This document shows, in pieces, positions 1-8,063 of a stretch of DNA of 34,962 bases. The translations under genes and the position numbers were made by a program. The notes under the pieces were generated by a model. It saw nothing but the letters and a program-made list of their open reading frames with translations. It had not been told where the DNA came from and ran no database searches. Positions within the stretch are counted from its first letter, which is position 1. Each line of letters starts with the position of its first letter. This DNA comes from Acidobacteria bacterium UBA2994 (GTDB lineage Bacteria > Acidobacteriota > Vicinamibacteria > Vicinamibacterales > UBA8438), in NCBI GenBank assembly GCA_002346545.1, contig DEAA01000018.1:20922-55883 (forward strand). Reading direction: 5' to 3'.

Positions 1-836
1 CGATAGTGGCGGGTCATCACCTCATCGAAGCCAGGCGAGGTTCCACCCAACCCCTTCCGGGGTCCATTGTTGACCACCACGACCTGAGGCTTGATGGCGT
101 AGAGATGCGTCGGCGCCCCGGCGTCGTCGAATGCGGCGTGGCGGCTGGTCTGATACAGCGTGACTTCGCCCACTAGATTCACCGGACAGGCCAACTCGAT
201 CTCCTTCGCCCAGTTGAAGTCGCCGAGGTCGAGAAAAGTGAACCGCCCATAGCTAAACAGCACGCCAACGCTCCGCTGGTTCTCGGGGCTGGCCTGCTCC
301 TTTCGTTCAGCCGTCACACAACGCGGGTTCACCGCTCCACCGTTGATCGGCATATCGATGAGCTCGCCGTTCGACGCCACCACGTCGACAGTGACCGCTC
401 CGAATGGAATCCGGTCTCCAGCGTGCACCTCGGTCCGCTTGTCGCCGCACACTCGCAGATAGGCATCAACCCACCGCTGATTCTCAGACTCGGTGATGGT
501 GTTGTGGTCGTAGCAGTGCCCGATCGGCACCATCTCGGCCAGCGCCTCAAGACCGCCGACGTGATCGGTGTGGTAGTGGGTGATGACGAGATGGTCGATT
601 CGTGAGAGGCCGGCCTCATCGAGAGCTGCTTTAATCCGCATGGCATCTCGGTCGTCCGGCCCGGGGAAGCCAGTATCGATGAGCAATGACTGACCGTCCG
701 GGGCGACTGCCAAGGTCGCGGCTCCGCCCTCAACGTCGACCCAGTAGATATCGAAGGTCGATTGCGCCGTGACGGGAACGGCCAAAGCCCACAGCGCGAT
801 GACCCCCGGGAAAACTCGCTGGTGCAGCCATCTCAT
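1..836 (-). CDS. Secreted metallo-beta-lactamase-fold hydrolase, C-terminus cut by window edge
   Basis: The frame is open from an ATG at 834-836 to the left edge, about 278 codons, with no stop seen. A GAGGTGA ribosome-binding site lies about 8 nt upstream of the start. Residues 1-25 form a signal peptide ending in VPVTAQ. The zinc-binding motif THYHTDH is at about residues 86-92 (H87, H89, D91, H92), so the dinuclear metal site looks intact. A second block, FLDLGDFN, lies near residues 200-210. The layout (short sheet, LLIDTGFPG, then the HxHxDH motif) resembles ComEC-type and related MBL hydrolases. The substrate cannot be read from the sequence. The gene starts 44 nt after the PQQ dehydrogenase stop on the same strand, so the two are probably co-transcribed. 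It could act on a lactone or ester product of that enzyme, which is inference. Confidence 0.85.
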   Translation of the reverse strand, partial: MRWLHQRVFPGVIALWALAVPVTAQSTFDIYWVDVEGGAATLAVAPDGQSLLIDTGFPGPDDRDAMRIKAALDEAGLSRIDHLVITHYHTDHVGGLEALAEMVPIGHCYDHNTITESENQRWVDAYLRVCGDKRTEVHAGDRIPFGAVTVDVVASNGELIDMPINGGAVNPRCVTAERKEQASPENQRSVGVLFSYGRFTFLDLGDFNWAKEIELACPVNLVGEVTLYQTSRHAAFDDAGAPTHLYAIKPQVVVVNNGPRKGLGGTSPGFDEVMTRHY

Positions 837-880
837 ATGGTCACCTCTTGTCCGGCAAGGCGAAGGCATATTCGTGCTTG

Positions 881-2659
881 TCATTCTGGTAGCGCAAACA
901 CAAATAGGTTATTGCCGTTGCTCGGCCGAAGTTCCGGGGTCAGACCGCCGAAGTGCGAGGAAGTTCCGCCAGCACCGGTCGCCACGGCGATGTACTGCTT
1001 CCCGTCCACTCCGAAGCTGATCGGAAACCCGCTGACTGGCGAGCCAAGATTGATCTCCCAGAGCACTTCCCCGGTTTGCTGACTGAAGGCGCGGAACCGA
1101 CCGTTGGTATCGCCACCAAACAGCAACCCACCACCTGTCGCCACGAGCGACATCGTGGCCGCCCGCTGCTCGTAGAGCCACTCGGTCGCGCCGGTCTCTG
1201 CCGAAATAGCACGCACCGTGCCCACATTGTCGGTGCCCGGCGCCACCTGGTGTCGGTACGCGATCGCATAGATGGCCGCCCGGCTTTCGTTTGGTTCGTT
1301 CGGACGGTCCTCAAACTCGGTAGCCGCCATCATCCGGGCACAGGTCTGTCGCAACGGCATATACATCGTGTTCGTCAGGGGACTGTAGGCGCCGGCCTCC
1401 CAGTCTTTGCCGCCGTTCCAGGTGGGACAGGCAAACACCTGTTGCCCGGCCTGCGTAAAGACCACTTCAGCGTTCTCGCTGACCACGCCAGTGGCGCCAT
1501 CTATACCGTTGATCACGTTCTGGGTCACAGTCGGTGTGGCCCACAGGAATTCGCCAGTCTCGCGATCGAGCGTATAGACAACGCCCGTCTTACCCGGGAT
1601 GCCAGTTACTACCCTCCGCTCCTCGCCCGCCTGGATGCGAGGGTTGATCCAGCTCACCTCGGACGCATCTGGCGCCACCGCAGTATCGACCAGGATGCGC
1701 TCGAACGGGTGGTCGAGATCCCAGTGGTCGTTCAGGTGCTGATAGAACCAGCGGATCTCTCCCGTGTCGACGTCGAGTGCCAGCGTCGAGTTGTGATACA
1801 GGTGCGTGTTCTCTACCCCACCAAGCATGAATTTTGGCGCCGGCGAGGTCACCGACGTGCCCTGAAAAATGAGCCGTAACTCGGGGTCGAAACTGGCGGG
1901 CATCCAGCTACCGACGTGAATGCGCCGCTCGTAGGGAACGTCACCCCAGGTCTCGTCGCCGGGCTCACCCGGCAGAGCAACGGTACTTCGCCGCCACACC
2001 TCCGCACCGGTCAGCGCATCGTGAGCGATCACCACGCAGGTTTCGGGACCACCCATCGGGCGACAACTGCGACCCGAGATCATCTTGCCCTCGGCGATGA
2101 TCGGGCCAGCGCTGTGGCCAGCCGGAGTCACCCTATAGTCAAAAATCTGGTTCTCCCACACCACCTCGCCACTGGTGGCATCGAGCCCAATCGCGTAGTT
2201 GTCATCGGTAGTATTGAGTATGAGCCGGTCATAGATGGCCACGTTGCGGTTGGTGCGAGCGTTACCACCCACTAGCTCGTACACGTCTTCGGGCAGATCG
2301 CGCCGGTAAGACCAGATCAGGTCACCCGTCACCGCGTTGAGCGCATCAATAGCGTCGTCGGACTGTGGCATGTACATCACGCCCCCGTAGGCCAGCGGCG
2401 TGCCTTCCATTCGCCCGGGCATCATCGCGCGCGTCCACACCATTCGAATATCGCCCACATTTCCGACATTGATCTCGTCAAGGGGGCTGTAGCCCCATCC
2501 GTTGGTGGTGCGTCGCCACGTAAGCCAATCCTCGTCGGCGGGGCGCTCGAGCATCTCGTCGGTTACCGGAATGAAGTCCTCCATCTGGGCGTCGGCCGAA
2601 CCGACCCCGAACGAGACCAACGCACTGAACAACGTCACAACCGCCTTTAGTCTTCGCAT
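881..2659 (-). CDS. Secreted PQQ-binding beta-propeller dehydrogenase (alcohol dehydrogenase-like)
   Basis: This 592-aa protein is expected to be a periplasmic quinoprotein of the methanol/ethanol dehydrogenase fold, which oxidises alcohols using PQQ. The ATG at 2657-2659 is chosen because it begins a clean signal peptide (MRRLKAVV to SADAQ) and has GGGAG about 8 nt upstream; upstream in-frame codons do not look coding. Propeller blade motifs of the type ALDVDTGEIRWFY and AISAETGATEW recur along the chain. The segment DHWDLD at residues 311-316 matches the catalytic-Asp region of the family. The vicinal Cys-Cys pair usual in alcohol dehydrogenases is absent at the equivalent site (VGGNARTNRNVA), and the metal-binding Asn region reads TSPAPK. 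It is therefore a divergent member, and its substrate is unknown. It probably forms an operon with the MBL-fold gene downstream and is divergent from the 2808-4957 operon. Confidence 0.85.
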   Translation of the reverse strand: MRRLKAVVTLFSALVSFGVGSADAQMEDFIPVTDEMLERPADEDWLTWRRTTNGWGYSPLDEINVGNVGDIRMVWTRAMMPGRMEGTPLAYGGVMYMPQSDDAIDALNAVTGDLIWSYRRDLPEDVYELVGGNARTNRNVAIYDRLILNTTDDNYAIGLDATSGEVVWENQIFDYRVTPAGHSAGPIIAEGKMISGRSCRPMGGPETCVVIAHDALTGAEVWRRSTVALPGEPGDETWGDVPYERRIHVGSWMPASFDPELRLIFQGTSVTSPAPKFMLGGVENTHLYHNSTLALDVDTGEIRWFYQHLNDHWDLDHPFERILVDTAVAPDASEVSWINPRIQAGEERRVVTGIPGKTGVVYTLDRETGEFLWATPTVTQNVINGIDGATGVVSENAEVVFTQAGQQVFACPTWNGGKDWEAGAYSPLTNTMYMPLRQTCARMMAATEFEDRPNEPNESRAAIYAIAYRHQVAPGTDNVGTVRAISAETGATEWLYEQRAATMSLVATGGGLLFGGDTNGRFRAFSQQTGEVLWEINLGSPVSGFPISFGVDGKQYIAVATGAGGTSSHFGGLTPELRPSNGNNLFVFALPE

Positions 2660-2705
2660 TATCTTGGCTCCCACCGAGCGCAGCGCTTCTGCTGCGAGCG
2701 CCTCG

Positions 2706-2711
2706 ATTATA
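2706..2711 (-). promoter_or_regulatory. Candidate -10 box TATAAT for the PQQ dehydrogenase at 881-2659
   Basis: A perfect TATAAT on the minus strand followed by CG lies 47 nt before the ATG, giving a predicted leader of about 40 nt. No convincing -35 hexamer is seen. The same box stands before most lead genes of this window, which raises confidence. Confidence 0.5.
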
Positions 2712-2807
2712 GGGCGACTAGCCATCACAACCTCTGAGTGGCCAGTGCGTCGACCGGCGCATTCCTCCTTGACGTCAGCCGCCTTCGGGGGCATCCTCGA
2801 CGCGATT

Positions 2808-3569
2808 ATGATCAGTCTCCGCACGGCAGCGCTCCTGGTAGCGGCGGTCGCCCTGGGGTCGGGTCCCTCTTACGGCCAGACCTACGACGGCCCACGGACC
2901 CCAGACGGCCGACCAGACCTCAGTGGCATCTGGCAAGTGCTCGGCAGTGCCGCCTGGGACCTCGAGGCCCACAACGCACAGGACGGCATCCCTGCCGGGT
3001 TCAGCGTGGTGGACGGCGGCACCATCCCGTATACCGCGGATGCTCTCAACCAGCGCGACCGGAACCGCGCGAACCGACTCACCGACGACCCCGTTCGGAG
3101 GTGCTATCTCCCAGGCGTGCCCCGGATCACCTACATGCCCTGGCCCTTCCGGATCGTGCAGACGCCGGACCACTTCGTGTTGAGCTACGAATATGCACAC
3201 TCGCTCCGCATCATCTACACCGACGGTAGCCCGCATCCCCTTCCGAACGACTTCTGGATGGGCGATTCCCGCGGCCACTGGGAGGGCGACGCGCTCGTGA
3301 TCGACACCACGCACTTCAACGGTCAGACCTGGCTGGATGCCTCGGGTAACCACCACAGCAATGAACTTCACGTTGTAGAACGCTTCACACCGGTAACGCC
3401 GTATCACATCAACTACGAGGTCACCCTCGAGGACCCGCAAACCTACACCCGCCCCTGGACCATGCGGATGCCGATCTACAGGCGCATGGAGGAGGGCTTG
3501 CGGCTGCTCGACTACGACTGTGTCGACCACCTGCTCAACGCGCTGGTCGAGGATGGAGAGGCGCGATGA
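2808..3569 (+). CDS. Secreted GDPDLQG-family protein A (uncharacterised)
   Basis: A 253-aa exported protein of unknown function. The ATG at 2808 starts a signal peptide (MISLRTAALLVAA to SYGQ); there is no clear ribosome-binding site. Family features: PDGRPDLSGIW at about residues 30-40, a central QTPDHFVLSYEY block, WMGDSRGHWEGDALVIDTTHF near residues 148-168, then LHVVERFT and VTLEDPQTYTRPW. Three other window proteins share this order (3566-4528, 18446-19444, 23193-24236). This copy is the shortest. Its end reads LLDYDC where others have FEYACHEGN, so the terminal Cys is kept but not the full motif. It overlaps the next gene by four bases (ATGA), indicating translational coupling. The family has no assigned reaction that I know of. 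Its position beside PQQ dehydrogenases suggests a periplasmic role in the same oxidation pathways (inference). Confidence 0.82.
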   Translation: MISLRTAALLVAAVALGSGPSYGQTYDGPRTPDGRPDLSGIWQVLGSAAWDLEAHNAQDGIPAGFSVVDGGTIPYTADALNQRDRNRANRLTDDPVRRCYLPGVPRITYMPWPFRIVQTPDHFVLSYEYAHSLRIIYTDGSPHPLPNDFWMGDSRGHWEGDALVIDTTHFNGQTWLDASGNHHSNELHVVERFTPVTPYHINYEVTLEDPQTYTRPWTMRMPIYRRMEEGLRLLDYDCVDHLLNALVEDGEAR

Positions 3570-4528
3570 CCGAGACGACTGCGGAGCGTCGGATCTTACT
3601 GATCGGCGTGGCGCTGGGGCTACTGCTCTCGCCCTGCGCAGCCACCGCGCAGGACTTCGATCCGGCCAAGACGCCCTGGGGGGATCCGGATCTGCGCGGG
3701 CACTACCTGCCTGGCCCGTATCAAGCGCTCGAGACCCCCACCTCGGAGTGGACGCCGCCAGAAGGCACTAACCGCGGACAGGGCGCCGCGTTCTCGCGCT
3801 TCTTCGAGCCGGACCCCGACGCGCCGGCTCGCCCGCGCCCGGCCAGACCAGACGGACCGATGATCATCGACCCACCGACGGGTCAGGTGCCCTTCCAGCC
3901 CTGGGCTGCCGAGCAACGTAACGAGATCATGGCCCGCCAGGAGCAGCTCGAGCATCTGGACCCCCGAGTCAAATGCCTGCCGGCGGCGTTTCCGCGGGCG
4001 CATCTTCCCGTGGGCTACAACACCTACCAGATCGAGCAGGGCCCAGGCTTCGTGCTGATGCTCTACGAGTGGAACCACCACTCGCGCTACATCCCGTTGG
4101 ACGGCAGCGAGCATATCGACCCGGCACTGCGCCTGGGCATGGGTGATTCACGCGGCCGCTGGGACGGAAACACCCTCGTGGTGGAAACCAGGAACTTCAC
4201 CGACAATACCTGGCCGGTCGGGCATGGAGCTCCACCCGAGGGCGCCCCTGGCAGCGCGCTGACCACGGGTCACGGTGTATTCCACAGCGGAAATCTGCGT
4301 GTGGTCGAGGAGTTCACGTTCCTCGACGCCGACACCATCCAGTACACTGCCACCCTCGAAGACCCGGAGGTCTTCTCGCAGCCGTGGACCCTGCGCTACA
4401 ACGCGCTACAACGCGCGCCCGAGGACCACATGCTGTTCGAATATGCGTGTCACGAAGGCAACGGCCGAAACCTGTCGCTGATGACCGGCACCGCCGTCGA
4501 GGCCGGCCGCGTTCACCCGATCCCGTAG
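3566..4528 (+). CDS. Secreted GDPDLQG-family protein B (uncharacterised)
   Basis: A 320-aa exported protein. It starts with ATG inside the ATGA overlap with the preceding gene. The N-terminal hydrophobic stretch (about residues 10-29, ending ATAQ) is a signal peptide. It shows the full family pattern: WGDPDLRGHY near residue 38, VGYNTYQIEQGPGFVLMLYEW in the middle, LGMGDSRGRWDGNTLVVET, LRVVEEFTFLDADTIQY, TLEDPEVFSQPWT, and the C-terminal FEYACHEGNGRN. It also has a conserved Cys in VKCLPAAFP. The two conserved cysteines could form a disulfide or bind a metal, but this is not shown. It sits between family member A and the DUF6152 gene, 15 nt before the latter, so the three form an operon. Function unknown. 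Confidence 0.85.
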   Translation: MTETTAERRILLIGVALGLLLSPCAATAQDFDPAKTPWGDPDLRGHYLPGPYQALETPTSEWTPPEGTNRGQGAAFSRFFEPDPDAPARPRPARPDGPMIIDPPTGQVPFQPWAAEQRNEIMARQEQLEHLDPRVKCLPAAFPRAHLPVGYNTYQIEQGPGFVLMLYEWNHHSRYIPLDGSEHIDPALRLGMGDSRGRWDGNTLVVETRNFTDNTWPVGHGAPPEGAPGSALTTGHGVFHSGNLRVVEEFTFLDADTIQYTATLEDPEVFSQPWTLRYNALQRAPEDHMLFEYACHEGNGRNLSLMTGTAVEAGRVHPIP

Positions 4529-4543
4529 AGCGAGGAACGACTC

Positions 4544-4957
4544 ATGCGTGCGAACGTGCTTGTCTCCGCCCTGATCCTACTGGCCTCCGGCGCCACGCCG
4601 GCCCTCGGGCACCACGCCTTCTCGGCCGAGTTTGATGCCAACCGGCCGATGACCCTCAAGGGCACCGTGAACCGGACGGAGTGGATCAATCCCCACTCGT
4701 GGATTCACGTCGATGTCGAGGACGAGAACGGCGACGTGGTCACCTGGGCGATCGAATGTGGCGCCCCAAATTCGCTCATGCGACGAGGGCTGAACAAGAA
4801 CTCGATCCCGGTCGGGACCGAGCTGGTAATTGACGGCTTCGGCGCTAAGGACGGCTCGAGCACTGCCAACGCCAGGGACATCACCTTCCCGGACGGTTCA
4901 CAGTTCTTCGTAGGCTCGTCAGGGACCGGCGCTCCCTACGACGGTCCACCTGAGTAG
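4544..4957 (+). CDS. DUF6152 family secreted protein
   Basis: A 137-aa exported protein with a signal peptide of about 22 residues ending ALG, followed directly by the DUF6152 signature GHHAFSAEFD. The rest matches the family: LKGTVNRTEWINPHSWIHVDV, then VTWAIECGAPNSLMRRGL, and a C-terminal VIDGFGAKDGSSTANARDITFPDG. Family proteins are predicted small beta-barrels in the OB-fold or copper-chaperone size range, but no function is established. The His pair right after the cleavage site could bind a metal once the N-terminus is exposed (inference). A GAGGAACGACTC segment upstream gives a ribosome-binding site. It is the last gene of the 2808-4957 operon, and its stop faces the HpcH-like gene 53 nt away. 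Confidence 0.88.
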   Translation: MRANVLVSALILLASGATPALGHHAFSAEFDANRPMTLKGTVNRTEWINPHSWIHVDVEDENGDVVTWAIECGAPNSLMRRGLNKNSIPVGTELVIDGFGAKDGSSTANARDITFPDGSQFFVGSSGTGAPYDGPPE

Positions 4958-5010
4958 AGTCGCGCCCTCTTCGCCGGCGGCGACACGCTTCGGTCGCTCG
5001 AGACGAACGT

Positions 5011-5970
5011 TCAGTACGGCATGACGCGATTGGTGTGCTGTCGCCCAACTCTGGCAGCTTCCTCATTCGCAAAGTGGAACATGATGCCGTCGTCCACTCT
5101 CTCGATAACATTTTCTGCGTTCGTGCCAACCTCGGAGAAGACCACGTCATTCTGCCGGGCCACGGCAAGGATCTCCTCGCGAGCGTCCATGACTTCCTGC
5201 GAGTACGGCACCCCAGGGCCGCGAATGAGCCCGAACGACATCATCATGTCGGCGGGTCCCCACTCGACGATGCCGATGCCGGGCACGGCCATCGTCTTGT
5301 CGATTACCGCCAAGGCCTCCTTGTCCTCCGGCTTGAACCCGATGAGCAGCTCACCGTCCGGATTTAAAGGCCAAGGGTCCGCGATCCGCAGATACTCTTG
5401 CGAGCTGATGCCCCACATCTGCGCCGCCAGCCCCTGCCCACCGCTCCCGCGGAGGCCCTCACCAACTCCCGGGGTCTTCGGGGCCAGCGGATACCGAGAG
5501 GCCTGTACCAACGCGCGCGCTGCACCCTCCTCCCGCATGTGGACCATCAGAACGCCATGCGCCCCGGCGGCGAGGACCTGCTCCACCATCCAGTAGTTTG
5601 CCCGCACTGTTGCCTCGTCGATGCCGCCGACCGGCAGCGTGACGATCACGGTCGGGGTGCGATGCCCGCTCGGCGTCGGCCCACCGTCGATAAGCCCCTG
5701 CATAAAATCCTTGAACTGAAGCGCGTTGAACGGCGCCTGTTCGACGTTGTAGCCGATCGCGTCGGCCCACGTCTGCGACATCGACTTCCCTTCTTCGTAG
5801 CCACCTCCAGGGAACTGAGAATAATAGACGGGCTCACCCATCTCGATAAGCTCGATCGCCTTGTTGATCCGCTTGGGCGTGTAGCTCGATCCGGACTGGC
5901 GGGCCGACAGGCCCACCACGAGTGCGAACGCGGCCAAGATGGTGAACGCCAGCGCTTTAAATCTGGTCAT
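5011..5970 (-). CDS. Exported HpcH/HpaI aldolase-like protein with altered active site
   Basis: A 319-aa protein of the HpcH/HpaI aldolase/citrate lyase fold. The ATG at 5968-5970 is preceded by GAGGAG; a TTG 12 nt further upstream overlaps that ribosome-binding site and is rejected. Residues 1-24 (MTRFKALAFTILAA to LSAR) are a signal peptide, which is unusual because classical HpaI aldolases are cytoplasmic. Recognisable blocks are NVEQAPFN (75-82), VIVTLPVGGID (108-118), ELLIGFKPEDKEAL (207-220) and EWGPADMMMSFG (236-247). Aligned by eye to HpaI, the GPAD aspartate (D241) and a glutamate (E215) of the metal site are kept. The DGEH block is NVEQ and the phosphate/pyruvate Arg position is Thr. 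Ordinary pyruvate-dependent aldolase chemistry is therefore doubtful. It is a single-gene unit with its own -10 box. Confidence 0.82.
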   Translation of the reverse strand: MTRFKALAFTILAAFALVVGLSARQSGSSYTPKRINKAIELIEMGEPVYYSQFPGGGYEEGKSMSQTWADAIGYNVEQAPFNALQFKDFMQGLIDGGPTPSGHRTPTVIVTLPVGGIDEATVRANYWMVEQVLAAGAHGVLMVHMREEGAARALVQASRYPLAPKTPGVGEGLRGSGGQGLAAQMWGISSQEYLRIADPWPLNPDGELLIGFKPEDKEALAVIDKTMAVPGIGIVEWGPADMMMSFGLIRGPGVPYSQEVMDAREEILAVARQNDVVFSEVGTNAENVIERVDDGIMFHFANEEAARVGRQHTNRVMPY

Positions 5971-6004
5971 CGGACTCCTCAAATGGCAACTCTAAGGCTA
6001 GTCG

Positions 6005-6010
6005 ATTATA
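6005..6010 (-). promoter_or_regulatory. Candidate -10 box TATAAT for the HpcH-like gene
   Basis: A perfect minus-strand TATAAT, followed by CGAC, 35 nt before the ATG at 5970. The predicted leader is about 28 nt and contains the GAGGAG ribosome-binding site. A TTGACC lies only 9 nt upstream of the box, too close to serve as a normal -35. Confidence 0.5.
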
Positions 6011-6249
6011 CGCTCGCGCGGTCAAAGAGGGCTGGCCGCTCCCCAGTCGAAGAGTTCAAATGGGACCAGCAGCGGGAATAGGCTTCCGAAGAACAGCTCC
6101 AGGCCAAACCGCCGGCCCAATCGCCACGGCGTCGGACAGGCCAGGGCTACGCCCGCCGCCCTACAACCCAGACCCGCGCCTGTCGTGCTCCTCATGTCCA
6201 TCTTGGATCGCGGCTGCCCTCATGCTGTGCCTCCTTCCGTCGTTGCGAC

Positions 6250-6255
6250 TATGAT
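6250..6255 (+). promoter_or_regulatory. Candidate -10 box TATGAT for the kelch gene
   Basis: The plus-strand hexamer TATGAT lies 38 nt before the ATG at 6294, the same spacing as the other boxes in the window. The 5983-6293 gap between the divergent HpcH-like and kelch genes shows this box and the one at 6005-6010. I see no gene or long repeat in it. Confidence 0.35.
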
Positions 6256-6293
6256 TGCCCGTCACGCCCCTGGTTGGACGAAAGGATCGACCG

Positions 6294-7280
6294 ATGCGCC
6301 TGTCTCCCTATCTGGAACCGCTTGTCGTCGCGCTTGCCCTCACCCTGCCGATCGCCGCGACGGCTCAGGACTGGGAGCAGCTGCCCGACATGCCGATCGA
6401 AAAGTGGGAGCCGGGCACAGTCGTGCTCGACGGTAAGCTGTATCTCTTTGGTGGCTATACCGAGGGCGTGATCTCCAGCAAGATCGCCAACGTGTACGAC
6501 CCCGCTGACGGTAGCTGGACGCCGCTCCAACAATTACCTAGCGCCATCACCCACATGAATATGGTGCTGGACGGTCGTACGGTCTGGTTCGCCGGCGGCT
6601 TCAAGGACGGCTACAAGGGTCACACCATTGCCGAGGTGTGGAGCTACGACATAGACCTGGACAGATACACGGCGGCTCCCCTGCTCCCGGCTCCGCGCGG
6701 AGGAGGCGGCCTCGCGTTAGTGGGACGGAACCTGCACTACATGGGCGGGGTGGGTCCAGACCGAGACACCGACATGCCCGACCACTGGGTACTGAACCTG
6801 GACGATTGGGCCGCCGGTCAAGCCAAGTGGACCTCGCTCGCCCCGATGCCTACCCCACGGAATCAATTCTCATGTGTGACGTTCCAGGGAAGGATCTACG
6901 CCATCGCCGGTCAGTTCCACCACGACAGTGCCCAGTTGGACCAGCCGCGGGTCGACATCTACGACCCCGGCACGGACAGCTGGAGCGCAGGTCCACCGCT
7001 CACGAAAGGCCATTCCCACGCGGAGGGGGCCACCTTCGTTCACGACGGCCGGATCTACATGGCGGGCGGGCACACCACGGCACCTGGCGGATCGAAACAG
7101 CATGATGCCGACATCATCGTGCTCAATCCTGACGCCAACGCGTGGGAGAAAGTCGGTGTGCTGCCCATACCACTCTCCTCACCTGCCGTGGCCATCATCG
7201 ACGGAAAAATATACGTCGCCGGCGGCTCTGCCGCCGGGAGCACCCCACAACCCGACATGTGGGTCGCCACGGCCCCGTGA
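6294..7280 (+). CDS. Secreted kelch-repeat beta-propeller protein
   Basis: A 328-aa exported protein. The ATG at 6294 follows AAAGGATCG and begins a signal peptide (MRLSPYLEPLVVALA to ATAQ, about 25 residues). Six kelch-type blade motifs with paired glycines are visible: LYLFGGYTEG, VWFAGGFKDG, LHYMGGVG, IYAIAGQFHH, IYMAGGHTTA and IYVAGGSAAG. A single six-bladed propeller would therefore fill the protein. Between them are W-rich turns such as DGSWTPL, TDSWSAGP and ANAWEKVG. The fold is shared by galactose oxidase and by sialate mutarotases such as NanM. No copper-site tyrosine or cysteine pattern of galactose oxidase is evident, so binding or mutarotation of a sugar is as likely as oxidation. 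Monocistronic. Confidence 0.85.
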   Translation: MRLSPYLEPLVVALALTLPIAATAQDWEQLPDMPIEKWEPGTVVLDGKLYLFGGYTEGVISSKIANVYDPADGSWTPLQQLPSAITHMNMVLDGRTVWFAGGFKDGYKGHTIAEVWSYDIDLDRYTAAPLLPAPRGGGGLALVGRNLHYMGGVGPDRDTDMPDHWVLNLDDWAAGQAKWTSLAPMPTPRNQFSCVTFQGRIYAIAGQFHHDSAQLDQPRVDIYDPGTDSWSAGPPLTKGHSHAEGATFVHDGRIYMAGGHTTAPGGSKQHDADIIVLNPDANAWEKVGVLPIPLSSPAVAIIDGKIYVAGGSAAGSTPQPDMWVATAP

Positions 7281-7386
7281 ATGAAGCCCCGCGGCGGTTT
7301 CCCAGCTGAAACCTGCTCCAAGGAAAGACCTGTCCTCGCGGCAATCCGAACGGAGCCGAGGGCAACTTGATGCGTACGGCCTTCCG

Positions 7387-7758
7387 TTATTGCTCGAACG
7401 TCCACCGCCGCGGCTCTGCCCCGCCCCGGCCGTGCACCTCTTCCACGACGATGCGCGGGGTCTCGTCGGACCGGTACCGGAAGATCCATCGGAGCCCTGC
7501 ACGGTTCGCCTCAGGCACTGGAACCTCATGGGTAGCCAGTTCGGGCCCCTCGAAGATCCGTACGTCGCAGATGTCGTCGCCGCTGCAATAGGCCCGCGCC
7601 TCGCCGATCCAGTCCTCCATTTCGAGGCCCGGCTCCACCCAAACGCCCCAGTTGTGGGACATGATCCCCACGAGGTTGAACAGACCCTGCACCTGGACGA
7701 ACTGCGCCGCCGACACCGTGATCATCAGCGCGGCCCCAGCTCTCCATACCCACTTCAT
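7387..7758 (-). CDS. Small secreted protein of unknown function (123 aa)
   Basis: I do not recognise the family. The ATG at 7756-7758 has a strong AAGGAGAG ribosome-binding site 5-7 nt upstream. Residues 1-24 are a signal peptide or N-terminal anchor (MKWVWRAGAALMITVSAAQ). The mature part is acidic, with two cysteines in AYCSGDDICDVRIF (about residues 57-70) that could form a disulfide, and a strand-rich end (GLRWIFRYRSDETPRIVVEEV). A minus-strand TATAGT at 7830-7835 could be its promoter. It stands alone between the kelch gene (convergent) and the DUF6265 gene (divergent). Confidence 0.7.
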   Translation of the reverse strand: MKWVWRAGAALMITVSAAQFVQVQGLFNLVGIMSHNWGVWVEPGLEMEDWIGEARAYCSGDDICDVRIFEGPELATHEVPVPEANRAGLRWIFRYRSDETPRIVVEEVHGRGGAEPRRWTFEQ

Positions 7759-7829
7759 CGTTACTCTCCTTACCGAAGTCTCCCGCCGATCTCAACGCAC
7801 ACAACCACGACCAATCGTGACGCTGCCAG

Positions 7830-7835
7830 ACTATA
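7830..7835 (-). promoter_or_regulatory. Candidate -10 box TATAGT for the 123-aa secreted protein
   Basis: The minus-strand TATAGT is 72 nt upstream of the ATG at 7758, implying a longer leader (about 65 nt) than other genes here. The 7759-8063 gap holds this and the plus-strand box at 7997; nothing else is seen. Confidence 0.3.
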
Positions 7836-7996
7836 CTCCCAAGACCTCCTCCAACAGACCCCCTCGCCGATGCGGAGCACCGCTTCGAAGGAGGGCTCAA
7901 TGCCACATATAGCGAGCGACTGCACGGGTGGTGCTCGAGTGGGTGTCCTGCGGCTGTTGACGAAGGTTCGGCAGCCTCAGCCGGTTTTTCACCTGA

Positions 7997-8002
7997 TACG
8001 AT
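7997..8002 (+). promoter_or_regulatory. Candidate -10 box TACGAT for the DUF6265 gene
   Basis: The plus-strand TACGAT lies 62 nt before the ATG at 8064. It is a weaker match to consensus than the minus-strand boxes. Confidence 0.25.
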
Positions 8003-8063
8003 GACCGGCATCATCGACCGCGCACACCTGCGTACCGTCCCAACGGATGAAGGGAGCCCTCGC

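Noticed and set aside
953..1879. 308-codon plus-strand frame opposite the PQQ dehydrogenase
   Set aside because: Antisense to a strongly matching gene, Arg- and His-rich translation, and no family motifs. Long antisense frames are expected in GC-rich DNA.
4393..4412. Tandem 10-bp repeat GCGCTACAAC x2
   Set aside because: It sits inside a coding sequence, and the protein aligns to paralogues without a break there, so it is most likely chance codon repetition.
7296..7313. 6-bp hairpin GGTTTC/GAAACC after the kelch gene
   Set aside because: Stem is short and no T-run follows, so terminator function cannot be claimed.
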